The notes beneath the pieces are model-generated. The model searched no databases and had not been told where the DNA came from. It saw only the letters and a list, made by a program, of their open reading frames with translations. Source: Physcousia sp015060555 (GTDB taxonomy: Bacteria > Bacteroidota > Bacteroidia > Bacteroidales > Bacteroidaceae). Taken from it: a stretch of 64,000 nt of DNA. Position 1 is the first letter of the stretch, and each line of letters opens with the position of its first letter. Of the stretch, positions 44,953-52,867 are shown piece after piece. The stretch covers positions 62,001 to 126,000 of the forward strand of contig SUYG01000032.1 in NCBI GenBank assembly GCA_015060555.1. Reading direction: 5' to 3'. Made by a program: the position numbers and the translations under genes.

Positions 44953-45675
44953 TTACGATTTACAATTCATTTGAAAGAGAAAGCGACGGAGGGCAGCGAC
45001 ATCCTTGAGGGCTGGGGCGAGCTCAAAGCGGGAGTTGAGGTCAATGCCGACGCATTGAGCGAGGGGGCCGCCGCCAGCCCCACCCCGTTGGAGGGAAGAT
45101 TGGAGTGCCTCAGCATCCTCGGGACCTATGCCGCCAGAGAGGAGGTAGGGGGTGGTGCCAGCATAATCGGCGAGAACGCTCCAGTCAAAGTGGAGGCCGC
45201 TGCCGCCGGGCAACTGGGTTTTCGTGTCGAAGAGGAAGTAGTCGGCAAGGCCCTCGTAGGGCTTGGTGGCGGCGAGGTCGGCGATGGTGGCGATGTTGAA
45301 GGCTTTGATGGTGGCAATAGAATCGCCACATACTGAACGAAGAGCACGCAGGTATTCGGGCGTCTCGCGGCCGTGGAGCTGGATGAAGTCGAGGGCGTAG
45401 TCAGCAGCGATACGCTTCACCCGCTCGATGTCCTCATCCACGAAGACGCCCACGCGCTGGCAGTGCTCCGGCAGGTATGTAGGGCGTACGCTGACATAGC
45501 GCTTGGAGGGGGGCCAGAAGATGAAGCCCATCAGGGGGATGTACGAGGGACCATGTACGAAGTACGAAGTACCATGTACGGTGGACAGCTCTGCAAGCAA
45601 CTGATCCACTTCGCGGATGTTGGCGGCATCGCGCATACCACAAACCTTGATGATGGGGCAATTGGACAATTTCAC
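44953..45675 (-). CDS. trpF: Phosphoribosylanthranilate isomerase with two in-frame repeat inserts
   Basis: 240 residues, longer than the usual 200-215. Conserved parts: 'IIKVCGMRDAANIREVDQLL' with the catalytic Cys, 'MGFIFWPPSKRYV', 'VGVFVDEDIERVKRIAADYA', 'LDFIQLHGRETPEYL', 'PYLLSGGIGPEDAEAL' and 'VGIDLNSRFELAPALKDV' with the catalytic Asp. Two stretches are extra: 'STVHGTSYFVHGPSYI' between 'LLAEL' and 'PLMGFIF' (DNA 45545-45592), and 'SSLQRGGAGGGPLAQ' before 'CVGIDLNSRFE' (DNA 45069-45101). Both look like translated repeats. The catalytic residues are kept, so the enzyme is probably active. It lies between trpC and trpA. Confidence 0.93.
   Translation of the reverse strand: MKLSNCPIIKVCGMRDAANIREVDQLLAELSTVHGTSYFVHGPSYIPLMGFIFWPPSKRYVSVRPTYLPEHCQRVGVFVDEDIERVKRIAADYALDFIQLHGRETPEYLRALRSVCGDSIATIKAFNIATIADLAATKPYEGLADYFLFDTKTQLPGGSGLHFDWSVLADYAGTTPYLLSGGIGPEDAEALQSSLQRGGAGGGPLAQCVGIDLNSRFELAPALKDVAALRRFLFQMNCKS
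45069..45101 (-). repeat. GC-rich repeat inserted in frame in trpF
   Basis: The coding strand contains CTTCCCTCCAACGGGGTGGG, then GCTGGCGGCGGCCCCCTC. It encodes 'SLQRGGAGGGPLAQ'. Its 'CCCTCC-AACGGGG-TGGGG-CTGGCG' order resembles family A. Confidence 0.6.
45545..45592 (-). repeat. GTAC-rich palindromic repeat (family D) inserted in frame in trpF
   Basis: The coding strand reads CCGTACATGGTACTTCGTAC, then TTCGTACATGGTCCCTCGTA. It is internally repetitive (TACATGGTACTTCG units) and encodes 'VHGTSYFVHGPSY'. Confidence 0.75.
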
Positions 45676-45709
45676 GATGGGACAATTTCACGTTGGATTA
45701 TTTTAAATC

Positions 45710-46459
45710 TCAATTATCAATCCCCAATTTAGCGATGAAATCGCGAAGGGAGAGACCTGGGTCGGAGGTTTTCATGAAGTTCTCACCAATGAGAAAACCA
45801 CGAAAGCCAGCCTGGCGCAGGGCACGCACGGTAGCAGGGTCGCTGATGCCGCTCTCGCTGACCTTCACAGCCTCCTTGGGCAAGCGCTCAGCCAGGCGGA
45901 AGGAGTTCTCCACATCGGTGATGAAGGAGCCGAGATTGCGGTTGTTGATGCCGCAGAGGTCCGGGCCGAGGTCAGCATATTCGAGTTCTGCTTCGGAGTG
46001 CATCTCAAGCAGGACTTCAAGACCGATGGAATGAGCTTTTTCAATCAAGTTGCCACATAAGGAACGAGACAGGCAGGCCGCAATGAGCAGCACGGCAGAG
46101 GCGCCACATAGCGCGGCCTCGTAGAGCTGGAACTCGTCGATGACGAAGTTTTTGTAAAGGACGGGGATGGTCACACCCGACTGCCGTGCCTGACGGATGA
46201 AGTCATCGTTCCCTCCAAAAAATTTCTTGTCGGTGAGGATGCTGAGGGCAGCAGCGCCGTTCTGCTGGTAGCTGAGAGGGATGAGGTCCGCGCGGCCTTC
46301 CTCCTTAATCCAGCCCTTGGAGGGTGATTTGCGCTTGAACTCAGCGATGATGCCGCTCTCGCTGTCGAGCAGGGCTTGGCGCAGCGAAGGCTTCTTGGCT
46401 CGCATCTGCGTGAGCTCATCGTGCTTGTGGGCTATGATTTCTTGCAGGATATCAGACAT
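45710..46459 (-). CDS. trpC: Indole-3-glycerol phosphate synthase
   Basis: 249 residues. It closes the indole ring from carboxyphenylamino-deoxyribulose phosphate. Key parts: 'GIIAEFKRKSPSKGWI' with the catalytic Lys (near 37-50), 'AALSILTDKKFFGGNDDFI', 'VTIPVLYKNFVIDEFQLYEA', 'LEVLLEMHSEAELEYA' and 'CGINNRNLGSFITDVENSFR', then 'KVSESGISDPATVRALRQAG'. The length is normal and no insert is seen. It is 43 bases after trpD and 34 before trpF. Confidence 0.95.
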   Translation of the reverse strand: MSDILQEIIAHKHDELTQMRAKKPSLRQALLDSESGIIAEFKRKSPSKGWIKEEGRADLIPLSYQQNGAAALSILTDKKFFGGNDDFIRQARQSGVTIPVLYKNFVIDEFQLYEAALCGASAVLLIAACLSRSLCGNLIEKAHSIGLEVLLEMHSEAELEYADLGPDLCGINNRNLGSFITDVENSFRLAERLPKEAVKVSESGISDPATVRALRQAGFRGFLIGENFMKTSDPGLSLRDFIAKLGIDN

Positions 46460-46502
46460 AATAATTTCGATATGGCGTTATTTCGTTATAACGTTATTCC
46501 TA

Positions 46503-47513
46503 TTAACTATTCAATTCAACAAACTTCTTGAAGGTGCGGAGGGCGGCGCCGCTGTCGATGCTCTCGCGGGCGATGGCGATGCACTCCTCGATGTCCTTCT
46601 GCCCGCGCTCCAGCACCTGGATACCAAAGGCAGCGTTGGCCAGTACGATATTCTTCTGAGCCGGCAGACAACGGTTCTCCAGCACGCTGTCGAAGATCTG
46701 TGCGGCTTCCTCCTCGGTGGCGCCACCCACAAGTTCCTCGGGGGTGGCGATGTTGAAGCCAAGGTCCTGGGGCTTGAAGATGCGCTCATAGTTGTTGGTG
46801 GTCACCTTGAAATCGCCCGTCAGCGAGATTTCGTCATAACCGTCGATGCTGTTGACGATGCCGTAGTCGATGCCCAACTTCTGATAGACATTGCTGTAGA
46901 GGCGCATCTGATCAAGGTTGGCGACCCCCAACAGCTGACACTTCGGGCGCGATGGGTTGACGATGGGCCCCAGTAGGTTGAAGATGGTGGGGAAAGGCAG
47001 CGCCTTGCGGATAGGCCCCACAAACTTCATGGCTCTGGCAAAGAGCTGAGCATGGAGATATACGATGCCCGCCTCGTTTAGGCTACGGTTCAATTTGTCG
47101 ATTTCATCGGTGAATTTGATGCCGTGATGGGCTATGACATTGCTGGCACCACTGACGCTGGTGGCTGCATAGTTGCCATGCTTGGCCACCTTATAGCCAG
47201 CGCCGGCGATGACGAAGCAGCTGGTGGTGGAGATGTTGAAGGTGTTCTTGCGGTCGCCACCCGTGCCCACGACGTCGATATAGCGGTCGCAGTCGAGAAT
47301 GGCGGGCACCCCTGTCTCCAGAATGCCGTCGCGGAAGCCGAGCAGTTCATCCACCGTGATGCCTCGCATCTGCAGGGCTGTCAGCAGTGCCGTAATCTGC
47401 TCGTTGGGGAACTCGCTTTGGGTGATGCCGACGAGTATGTTCTTCATCTCCTCGCGGGAGAGCTCTTCGTGATTAAGCAACCTGAAGAGATAACTTTTCA
47501 TTGTCTGTTCCAT
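46503..47513 (-). CDS. trpD: Anthranilate phosphoribosyltransferase
   Basis: 336 residues. It transfers phosphoribose to anthranilate. Motifs: the PRPP-binding 'DVVGTGGDRKNTFNISTTSC' (near 80-100), 'KHGNYAATSVSGASNVIAHH', 'FVGPIRKALPFPTIFNLLGP' and 'VNPSRPKCQLLGVANL'. The start may be this ATG or the one 12 bases further in. The 153-base gap between trpG and trpD is packed with repeats (47526-47665), which is unusual inside an operon. Confidence 0.95.
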   Translation of the reverse strand: MEQTMKSYLFRLLNHEELSREEMKNILVGITQSEFPNEQITALLTALQMRGITVDELLGFRDGILETGVPAILDCDRYIDVVGTGGDRKNTFNISTTSCFVIAGAGYKVAKHGNYAATSVSGASNVIAHHGIKFTDEIDKLNRSLNEAGIVYLHAQLFARAMKFVGPIRKALPFPTIFNLLGPIVNPSRPKCQLLGVANLDQMRLYSNVYQKLGIDYGIVNSIDGYDEISLTGDFKVTTNNYERIFKPQDLGFNIATPEELVGGATEEEAAQIFDSVLENRCLPAQKNIVLANAAFGIQVLERGQKDIEECIAIARESIDSGAALRTFKKFVELNS

Positions 47514-47525
47514 ATTTTATTCAAG

Positions 47526-47665
47526 ATTCAGCCCCTCCCCCCGCTCCTCCCGTGGGGGGAGGGCCTCGCAAGCGAGAGTTAAGGGTTAAGAGAAACTTTT
47601 ATTTTTCACTTTTTATTTTTCACTTTTCATTTTTCACTTTTCATTCTTCACTTTTCATTCTTCAT
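47526..47665. repeat. Repeat-filled gap between trpG and trpD
   Basis: Bases 47526-47575 are a GC-rich palindrome (CCTCCCCCCGCTCCTCCCGT, then GGGGGGAGGGCC). Bases 47597-47665 hold about five copies of a 14-mer (TTTTTCACTTTTCA and variants). The same 14-mer lies at 27.8-28.0 kb and is partly coding there. Confidence 0.75.
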
Positions 47666-47666
47666 T

Positions 47667-48230
47667 CTATAAGTATAGCCAGTTGAGAATCATGTCCTTT
47701 CCATCGGGCGTCAGCACGCTCTCGGGGTGGAACTGAATGCCTCGGATGTTGTACTCGCGATGGCGCAGGGCCATGATCTGACCTTCATCGCTGACGGCCG
47801 TCACCTCCAGGCAGTCGGGGAAGTTCTCCTTGGAGACGACCCACGAGTGGTAGCGCCCCACGGTGATGTCACTCTTGAGGCGGCCGAAGAGCGGGTCGTC
47901 GGCCACGATATGACAAGGCGTTTCCACGCCATGAAAGACCTCCGAGAGGTTCTCCAGCTTCGCACCAAATACCTCACCAATGGCCTGATGGCCCAGGCAT
48001 ACGCCCAAGATTGGTTTCTTACCTGCATACGTACGTATGACTTCCAGCAGCAGGCCTGCCTCAGAGGGAATGCCAGGACCCGGCGAGAGGATGATCTTGG
48101 TGAAGGGTTCCAGGTCGGACAGTTCAAACTGGTCGTTGCGCAGCACCGTGACCTCCACGCCCAATGCCTTGACCAAATGACTCAGGTTATAGGTAAACGA
48201 GTCGTAGTTATCGATGATGACAATTTTCAT
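47667..48230 (-). CDS. trpG: Anthranilate synthase glutamine amidotransferase subunit
   Basis: 187 residues. It releases ammonia from glutamine for TrpE. The catalytic Cys is in 'ILGVCLGHQAIGEVFGAKLE' (near 77-85), and the His-Glu pair is in 'IQFHPESVLTPDGKDMI' (near 167). 'KIVIIDNYDSFTYNLSHLVK' is the usual start, and 'LSPGPGIPSEAGLL' the oxyanion region. It overlaps trpE by 4 bases (ATGA), so the two subunits are translationally coupled. Confidence 0.96.
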   Translation of the reverse strand: MKIVIIDNYDSFTYNLSHLVKALGVEVTVLRNDQFELSDLEPFTKIILSPGPGIPSEAGLLLEVIRTYAGKKPILGVCLGHQAIGEVFGAKLENLSEVFHGVETPCHIVADDPLFGRLKSDITVGRYHSWVVSKENFPDCLEVTAVSDEGQIMALRHREYNIRGIQFHPESVLTPDGKDMILNWLYL

Positions 48231-49651
48231 AGTACCTCAGCTTTTTCGATGGCACGTCGCAGCGCACCGAGTTTGTTATTTACTTCCTGTAGCTCATACT
48301 CCACATCGCTCTTGGCCACGATGCCTCCACCCGCCTGAAACCACAGCTCACCGTTGCGGCTGACGAAGGTGCGTATGGTGATGGCCTGATTCAGTGAGCC
48401 GTCGAGGCCGATGATACCGATGCAGCCTCCATAGGCACCCCGGCTGTGAGGCTCATAGTCGCTAATCAGCTGCATGGCACGTACCTTGGGAGCTCCTGAG
48501 AGGGTGCCGGCAGGGAAGGTGTCGATGAATGCCTTGATAGGATCGGCGCCCTCGTCCAACTCGCCACTGACGCGCGAGACGAGGTGGATGACGTGGGAGT
48601 AGTACTGCAGATCCTTGTAGAAATCCACCTTCACGCCGTGGCAGTTGCGGCTGAGGTCGTTGCGTGCGAGATCCACGAGCATCACATGCTCGGCATTCTC
48701 CTTGGGATCGTTGCGCAGGAACTCAGCGGCCTTGCGGTCTGCCATGGCATCGCCCGTGCGCTTCGTCGTGCCGGCGATAGGGTCGATGTAGGCGCGGAAA
48801 GTGGAACCCTTGGACTCTTGAACCTTTGCACTTCTTTCAATCCTGCAATGCGTTTCAGGGCTGCTGCCAAAGATGCGGAAGCCGCCGAAGTCGAAATAGA
48901 AGAGGTAGGGGCTGGGATTGATGCTGCGCAGGGTGCGATAGAGCTTGAAGTCGTCGCCCTCAAAGCGCTGGACGAAGCGGCGCGAGAGCACAATCTGGAA
49001 CACGTCGCCACGCAGGCAATGCCTGATGCCCCTACGGATGTTCTCACGATGCTCGTCGTCTGTCAACGTGGAAGTGACATCGCCCACGGCATGGAAGTTG
49101 TAGGACTGCACATTGGCACGGTTGATAGCTCTGAAGACCATGTCGAGGTCGGCGGCATCGCCCAGCGTGGCCACCTTCAGCAGATTATTATGGTGGTCGA
49201 AGACGATGACCACCTTATATAATATGTACAGTATATCGGGGGCGTCGTTCTTATCCTGTGTCTCGTCGGCAACGTTGATGTGTTCAAAATAGCGGACGGC
49301 ATTGAATGTCGTGTAGCCGAAGAGACCGAAGAGCGAAGCATCCTCGCCCGTCACCTGTATGCTGTCGATGAGGGAATGGATGGCCTCAGCCGTTCCGAAG
49401 TTGTCGTCCATAACATGTTTTTCGACCATTCCATCGGGGAATGTGATGGTGGCAAGGCCATGGCCGATGGCCACGCTGGCCATGGGATGGATGCCTATGA
49501 AGGAACGCGAATCCTCCGAGGCATGGTAGTCGGAGCACTCCATCAGCGCGCTCTGGGGATAGAGGTCGCGCAACCGCATGTACGTCGCTACAGGCGTGTA
49601 GATGTCTGCCAGTATCTCGCGGCTGCTTGTTGTATATTGGAATCTTTTCAT
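48227..49651 (-). CDS. trpE: Anthranilate synthase component I, with short in-frame insert
   Basis: 474 residues. It makes anthranilate from chorismate. Core motifs: 'GDVFQIVLSRRFVQRFEGDD', 'NPSPYLFYFDFGGFRIFGSS', 'PIAGTTKRTGDAMADRKAAE', 'EHVMLVDLARNDLSRNCHGV' and 'FPAGTLSGAPKVRAMQLISD' (near 383). Between 'ETHCRIE' and 'AYIDPIAGT' there is an extra 'RSAKVQESKGSTFR' (DNA 48808-48843). This part is A-rich and lies where homologs are usually much shorter. The tail 'GGIVAKSDVEYELQEVNNKL' is normal. It follows trpB by 48 bases. Confidence 0.95.
   Translation of the reverse strand: MKRFQYTTSSREILADIYTPVATYMRLRDLYPQSALMECSDYHASEDSRSFIGIHPMASVAIGHGLATITFPDGMVEKHVMDDNFGTAEAIHSLIDSIQVTGEDASLFGLFGYTTFNAVRYFEHINVADETQDKNDAPDILYILYKVVIVFDHHNNLLKVATLGDAADLDMVFRAINRANVQSYNFHAVGDVTSTLTDDEHRENIRRGIRHCLRGDVFQIVLSRRFVQRFEGDDFKLYRTLRSINPSPYLFYFDFGGFRIFGSSPETHCRIERSAKVQESKGSTFRAYIDPIAGTTKRTGDAMADRKAAEFLRNDPKENAEHVMLVDLARNDLSRNCHGVKVDFYKDLQYYSHVIHLVSRVSGELDEGADPIKAFIDTFPAGTLSGAPKVRAMQLISDYEPHSRGAYGGCIGIIGLDGSLNQAITIRTFVSRNGELWFQAGGGIVAKSDVEYELQEVNNKLGALRRAIEKAEVL
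48808..48843 (-). repeat. A-rich insert in trpE (probable repeat)
   Basis: The coding strand reads ATTGAAAGAAGTGCAAAGGT, then TCAAGAGTCCAAGGG. Its 'ATTGAAA...TTCAAGAG' character resembles family B. It encodes 'ERSAKVQESKG'. No second full copy is present in the window, so the assignment is tentative. Confidence 0.5.
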
Positions 49652-49699
49652 ATCCTTAAACTCTTAAACCTTTAAACTTTAAACCTTAAACCTTAAACC
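49652..49699. repeat. Tandem TTAAACCTT 9-mers between trpB and trpE
   Basis: About five 9-base units (CTTAAACCTTAAACCTTAAA). Similar TTAAAC runs lie ahead of the glmM-like gene (14250-14275), the antiporter gene (37090-37125) and gpmI (40920-40960). Confidence 0.7.
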
Positions 49700-50884
49700 T
49701 TAAACTTTAAACCTCAAGTACGTCTCAATATCCTTGTCGCCACGTCCGCTCACGGTGAGCACCACGACATCCTCGGGCTTGAAGGTCAGCTTGGAGAGGG
49801 CTGCAATGGCGTGTGCCGACTCGATGGCAGGGATGATGCCCTCCATGCGCGTAAGTTCATAGCCCGCACGGATAGCCTCATCATCGTTGATGCTTAGCAC
49901 GTTGGTGCGTCCCTTCCTGGCCATGTTGCAGTGCATGGGCCCAACACCAGGGTAGTCCAGTCCTGCCGAGATGGTGAAGGCCTCCTCGATCTGTCCGTCC
50001 TCATTCTGCATCACCAGCATCTTGGCGCCATGCAGGATTCCGGGCGTTCCCTTGTGGATGGTGGCTGCCGTGTGGTTGGTCTGCCAGCCATGGCCGCCAG
50101 CCTCAGCCAGCACAATCTTCACGCGTTCATCGTCCATGTAGTGATAGATGGTTCCTGCCGCATTCGAGCCGCCTCCGATGCAGGCGATGAGATAGTCGGG
50201 GTAGTCGCGCCCGATTTTCTCCTCCAGCTGCCATTTGATTTCCTCGGAGATGACGCTCTGCATCCTTGCCACCAGGTCGGGATAGGGATGCGGGCCCATG
50301 GTGCTGCCCACGATGTAGAAGGTGTCGGCAGGATGGCAGCACCAGTCGCGAATGGCCTCTGAGCAGGCATCGCTGAGTGTCATGTTGCCTGTGCGCACGG
50401 GATGCACCTCTGCCCCCAGCATCTTCATGCGTTCCACATTCGTGTGCTGACGTTCCACATCCGTAGCCCCCATGAACACCTCGCACTTCATGTTCATCAG
50501 TGCACACACCGTGGCCGTAGCCACGCCGTGCTGTCCGGCGCCTGTCTCGGCGATGATGCGTGTCTTGCCCATCTTCTTAGCCAGCAGTATCTGTCCGATG
50601 GTGTTGTTGATTTTGTGGGCTCCCGTGTGGTTGAGGTCCTCGCGCTTGAGATACAGCTGACAGCCATACTGCTCGCTCATGCGACGTGCGAAATACAGGG
50701 GCGACGGCCTTCCCACATAATCCTTCAGCAGCGCGTGGTACTCCTGCTTGAACGCTGCTGTCTCGATAATCCCCAGGTACTTGCTTCGCAGATCCTCTAC
50801 TGTGGCATAGAGAATTTCGGGGATATAAGCGCCGCCGAACTCTCCGTAAAAACCATTTTCATCTACTTGATAACTCTGTTTCAT
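49700..50884 (-). CDS. trpB: Tryptophan synthase beta subunit
   Basis: 394 residues from the ATG at 50884 ('MKQSYQVDENGFYGEFGGAY'). An earlier ATG at 50932 would lie within the attenuator. It joins indole and serine using pyridoxal phosphate. The PLP lysine is in 'LNHTGAHKINNTIGQILL' (near 90) and the phosphate-binding glycines in 'IGGGSNAAGTIYHYM' (near 239). Other parts are 'AETGAGQHGVATATVCALM' and 'GLDYPGVGPMHCNMARKGRT'. It is the first structural gene of the operon, as usual for Bacteroidales, and follows the trp leader. Confidence 0.96.
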   Translation of the reverse strand: MKQSYQVDENGFYGEFGGAYIPEILYATVEDLRSKYLGIIETAAFKQEYHALLKDYVGRPSPLYFARRMSEQYGCQLYLKREDLNHTGAHKINNTIGQILLAKKMGKTRIIAETGAGQHGVATATVCALMNMKCEVFMGATDVERQHTNVERMKMLGAEVHPVRTGNMTLSDACSEAIRDWCCHPADTFYIVGSTMGPHPYPDLVARMQSVISEEIKWQLEEKIGRDYPDYLIACIGGGSNAAGTIYHYMDDERVKIVLAEAGGHGWQTNHTAATIHKGTPGILHGAKMLVMQNEDGQIEEAFTISAGLDYPGVGPMHCNMARKGRTNVLSINDDEAIRAGYELTRMEGIIPAIESAHAIAALSKLTFKPEDVVVLTVSGRGDKDIETYLRFKV

Positions 50885-50910
50885 ATTGTGTAATGTTTGG
50901 GTTGTTTGAT

Positions 50911-50953
50911 TCAAAAAAGGAAGGAGGCCCATCGTAAGAACGAAAGGCCTCCT
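50911..50953 (-). terminator. trp attenuator terminator
   Basis: On the minus strand AGGAGGCC (50953-50946) pairs with GGCCTCCT (50929-50922) around a 16-base loop, followed by TCCTTTTTTG. It lies between the leader peptide and trpB, where termination would stop the operon. A CAGG at its 5' edge could instead pair with an upstream CCTG and break the stem. Confidence 0.88.
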
Positions 50954-50994
50954 GATATCTCTGATGCTAACTATGCAGGTACGTGGCTATCTTC

Positions 50995-51051
50995 TCACGA
51001 TCTTTGGAATCTTGAGTCACGCCACCACCAATAGTTTGCTATTCTCTTCAT
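50995..51051 (-). CDS. trpL: trp operon leader peptide with three consecutive Trp codons
   Basis: An 18-codon frame, MKRIANYWWWRDSRFQRS, with TGG TGG TGG at 51030-51022 and a TGA stop at 50995-50997. It starts 23 bases after the -7 element of the operon promoter and ends 42 bases before the terminator stem. Stalling at the Trp codons under tryptophan starvation would alter folding of the RNA after it. The Trp-codon segment (GTGGC) can pair with GCCAC at 50987-50983, giving a possible pause hairpin. It is too short for usual gene callers. Confidence 0.9.
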   Translation of the reverse strand: MKRIANYWWWRDSRFQRS

Positions 51052-51073
51052 GTTGTTTGTATGAAATCGGGGG

Positions 51074-51104
51074 CAAAGGTACAGACATTTTCAAAAACGC
51101 CAAA
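51074..51104 (-). promoter_or_regulatory. Promoter of the trp operon
   Basis: On the minus strand TTTG (51104-51101), a 19-base spacer and TACCTTTGCCCCCG beginning at 51081. This is an exact Bacteroidetes promoter. Confidence 0.85.
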
Positions 51105-51154
51105 CATTTTCGACTTTTTTTGCACGATTTGCGTCACTTTTCTTCCTTTTTGCG

Positions 51155-51162
51155 TATCTTTG
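51155..51162 (+). promoter_or_regulatory. Promoter -7 element of the GH43-GH31 operon
   Basis: TATCTTTG at 51155-51162, with a TTTG at 51128-51131 (spacing 23, a little long). The start codon is about 47 bases further on. Confidence 0.6.
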
Positions 51163-51208
51163 TGCCGAAATAGTTACAAATTTCCAAAAAATCTCTATGC
51201 ACATCACG

Positions 51209-52867
51209 ATGAAGAAACCGTTTTCTCTCGCCCTGCTGCTGGCTGCATCCCTCACGGCCAGCGCACAACGCCAGGCTGTGCCCGTGGATCGTTCCATCTA
51301 TCGCGACGTGGCCCCCATCGAGAATCCCATGCTGTGGGCCGATGTCCCCGACCCCGATGTCATCCGTGTCGGCGACACCTTCTATTTGGTATCTACGACG
51401 ATGCACCTGATGCCGGGTGCCCCTGTGATGAGGTCCAAGGACCTGAAGAACTGGACCACGGTGGGCTATGTCTTCGACCGTCTCACCGACTCGCCCAAGT
51501 ACGACCTGCAGGAAGGCACCGTCTATGGCCGCGGACAGTGGGCTACCTCGCTGAAGTATCACAAGGGCAAGTTCTACGCCCTCTTCGCGCCCAACGAGGG
51601 GGGCCCGATGGCCGACACCTACATCTGCACGGCCGAGCGTGCCGAAGGCCCTTGGAAGATTCACGCCCGCATGCGCCACTTCCACGATGCCACGCTCTTC
51701 TTTGATGACGACGATCGCGTGTATGTCTTCTATGGTACAGGTGAGATGGTGGAGCTGAAGTCCGACCTCTCCGATGTCGTCGAAGGCAGTCATGTGCAGC
51801 TCTTCAAGCGCGAGGCCGACGAGCGCGGACTGCTTGAAGGCAGCCGTGTGGTGAAGCACAACGGACGCTACTACCTGCTGATGATCAGCCATGTCTTCGC
51901 CCCAGGCCACCATCGTCGCGAGGTCTGTTATCGCGCCGATGACATCCACGGTCCCTATGAGAAGCGTGTGATTCTGGAGTCCGACTTCGGCAACTTCGGC
52001 TATGTCGGCCAGGGCACCATCGTAGATACAGAGGACGGCGACTGGTACGGCATCATCTTCCAGGACCGTGGCGGCGTAGGGCGTGTCCTCACGATTTCGC
52101 CCGTTCGCTGGCTCGACGGCTGGCCCATGATTGGCGACGAAGAAGGCCACGTGCCAGCGCATGTGCGCCCGTTGGTCAGCGGACAGCCCGAGACCTCCAT
52201 CGTCTGCTCCGATGAGTTCACCTCGCCGGACCTCGGCCTCCACTGGCAATGGAACCACAACCCCGTGACCACGGCGTGGTCGCTGAGCGAGCGCCCGGGC
52301 TTCCTGCGACTGAAGACTAGCCGCGTGGTGGAGAACCTCTATCTGGCTCCCAACACACTCACCCAGCGCATGGAAGGCCCGCAGTGCAGCGGCTTCGTGG
52401 CCATCGACATCTCCAAGATGAAAGATGGCGACTGCGCTGGCCTGGCAGCCTTCAACGGTGACAGCGGCGTGCTCACCATCAAGAAGCAGGGCAAGAAGTT
52501 CACGCTGGAGATGAGCGAGCAGTCCGTAAGCCTCACCGATCGCGAGAAGGCCGTCACCAGCGTCGAGGAGAAAGTCATCGAGACCATCCCCCTCAACCCT
52601 CAGCCCTCAGCCCTCAACCGCATCTACCTCCGCCTCGATGGCGACTTCCGGCGAGGCCACAACGATGCCGCCAACTTCTTCTACAGCCTCGACGGGCAGG
52701 ACTGGCAACCGCTGGGCACCAAGAACTACCGCATGATCTTCGACTACCGCCGCTTCTTCATGGGTACGAAATTCGCCATCTTTAACTATGCCACCAAGAA
52801 GACGGGTGGCTACATCGATGTTGATGTGTTCCATTACCAAAAAATATCTGACAATGGTGAGAAGTAA
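51209..52867 (+). CDS. Secreted glycoside hydrolase family 43 protein
   Basis: 552 residues from the ATG at 51209, which gives a clean signal peptide ('MKKPFSLALLLAASLTASAQ'). An ATG 12 bases earlier is possible. The five-bladed propeller begins 'NPMLWADVPDPDVIRVGDTF', with the catalytic base Asp. 'DATLFFDDDDRVYVFYGTGE' holds the pKa-modulating Asp region, and 'GLLEGSRVVKHNGRYYLLMI' the general-acid Glu. A C-terminal beta-sandwich (about 330-550) has 'FSLDGQDWQPLG'-like text ('FFYSLDGQDWQPLGTKNYRM'). It probably removes xylose or arabinose from hemicellulose. A short low-complexity stretch 'NPQPSALN' (DNA 52590-52618, CCCTCAACCCTCAGCCCTCA) may be a repeat insert. It overlaps the GH31 gene by 14 bases. 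Confidence 0.88.
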   Translation: MKKPFSLALLLAASLTASAQRQAVPVDRSIYRDVAPIENPMLWADVPDPDVIRVGDTFYLVSTTMHLMPGAPVMRSKDLKNWTTVGYVFDRLTDSPKYDLQEGTVYGRGQWATSLKYHKGKFYALFAPNEGGPMADTYICTAERAEGPWKIHARMRHFHDATLFFDDDDRVYVFYGTGEMVELKSDLSDVVEGSHVQLFKREADERGLLEGSRVVKHNGRYYLLMISHVFAPGHHRREVCYRADDIHGPYEKRVILESDFGNFGYVGQGTIVDTEDGDWYGIIFQDRGGVGRVLTISPVRWLDGWPMIGDEEGHVPAHVRPLVSGQPETSIVCSDEFTSPDLGLHWQWNHNPVTTAWSLSERPGFLRLKTSRVVENLYLAPNTLTQRMEGPQCSGFVAIDISKMKDGDCAGLAAFNGDSGVLTIKKQGKKFTLEMSEQSVSLTDREKAVTSVEEKVIETIPLNPQPSALNRIYLRLDGDFRRGHNDAANFFYSLDGQDWQPLGTKNYRMIFDYRRFFMGTKFAIFNYATKKTGGYIDVDVFHYQKISDNGEK

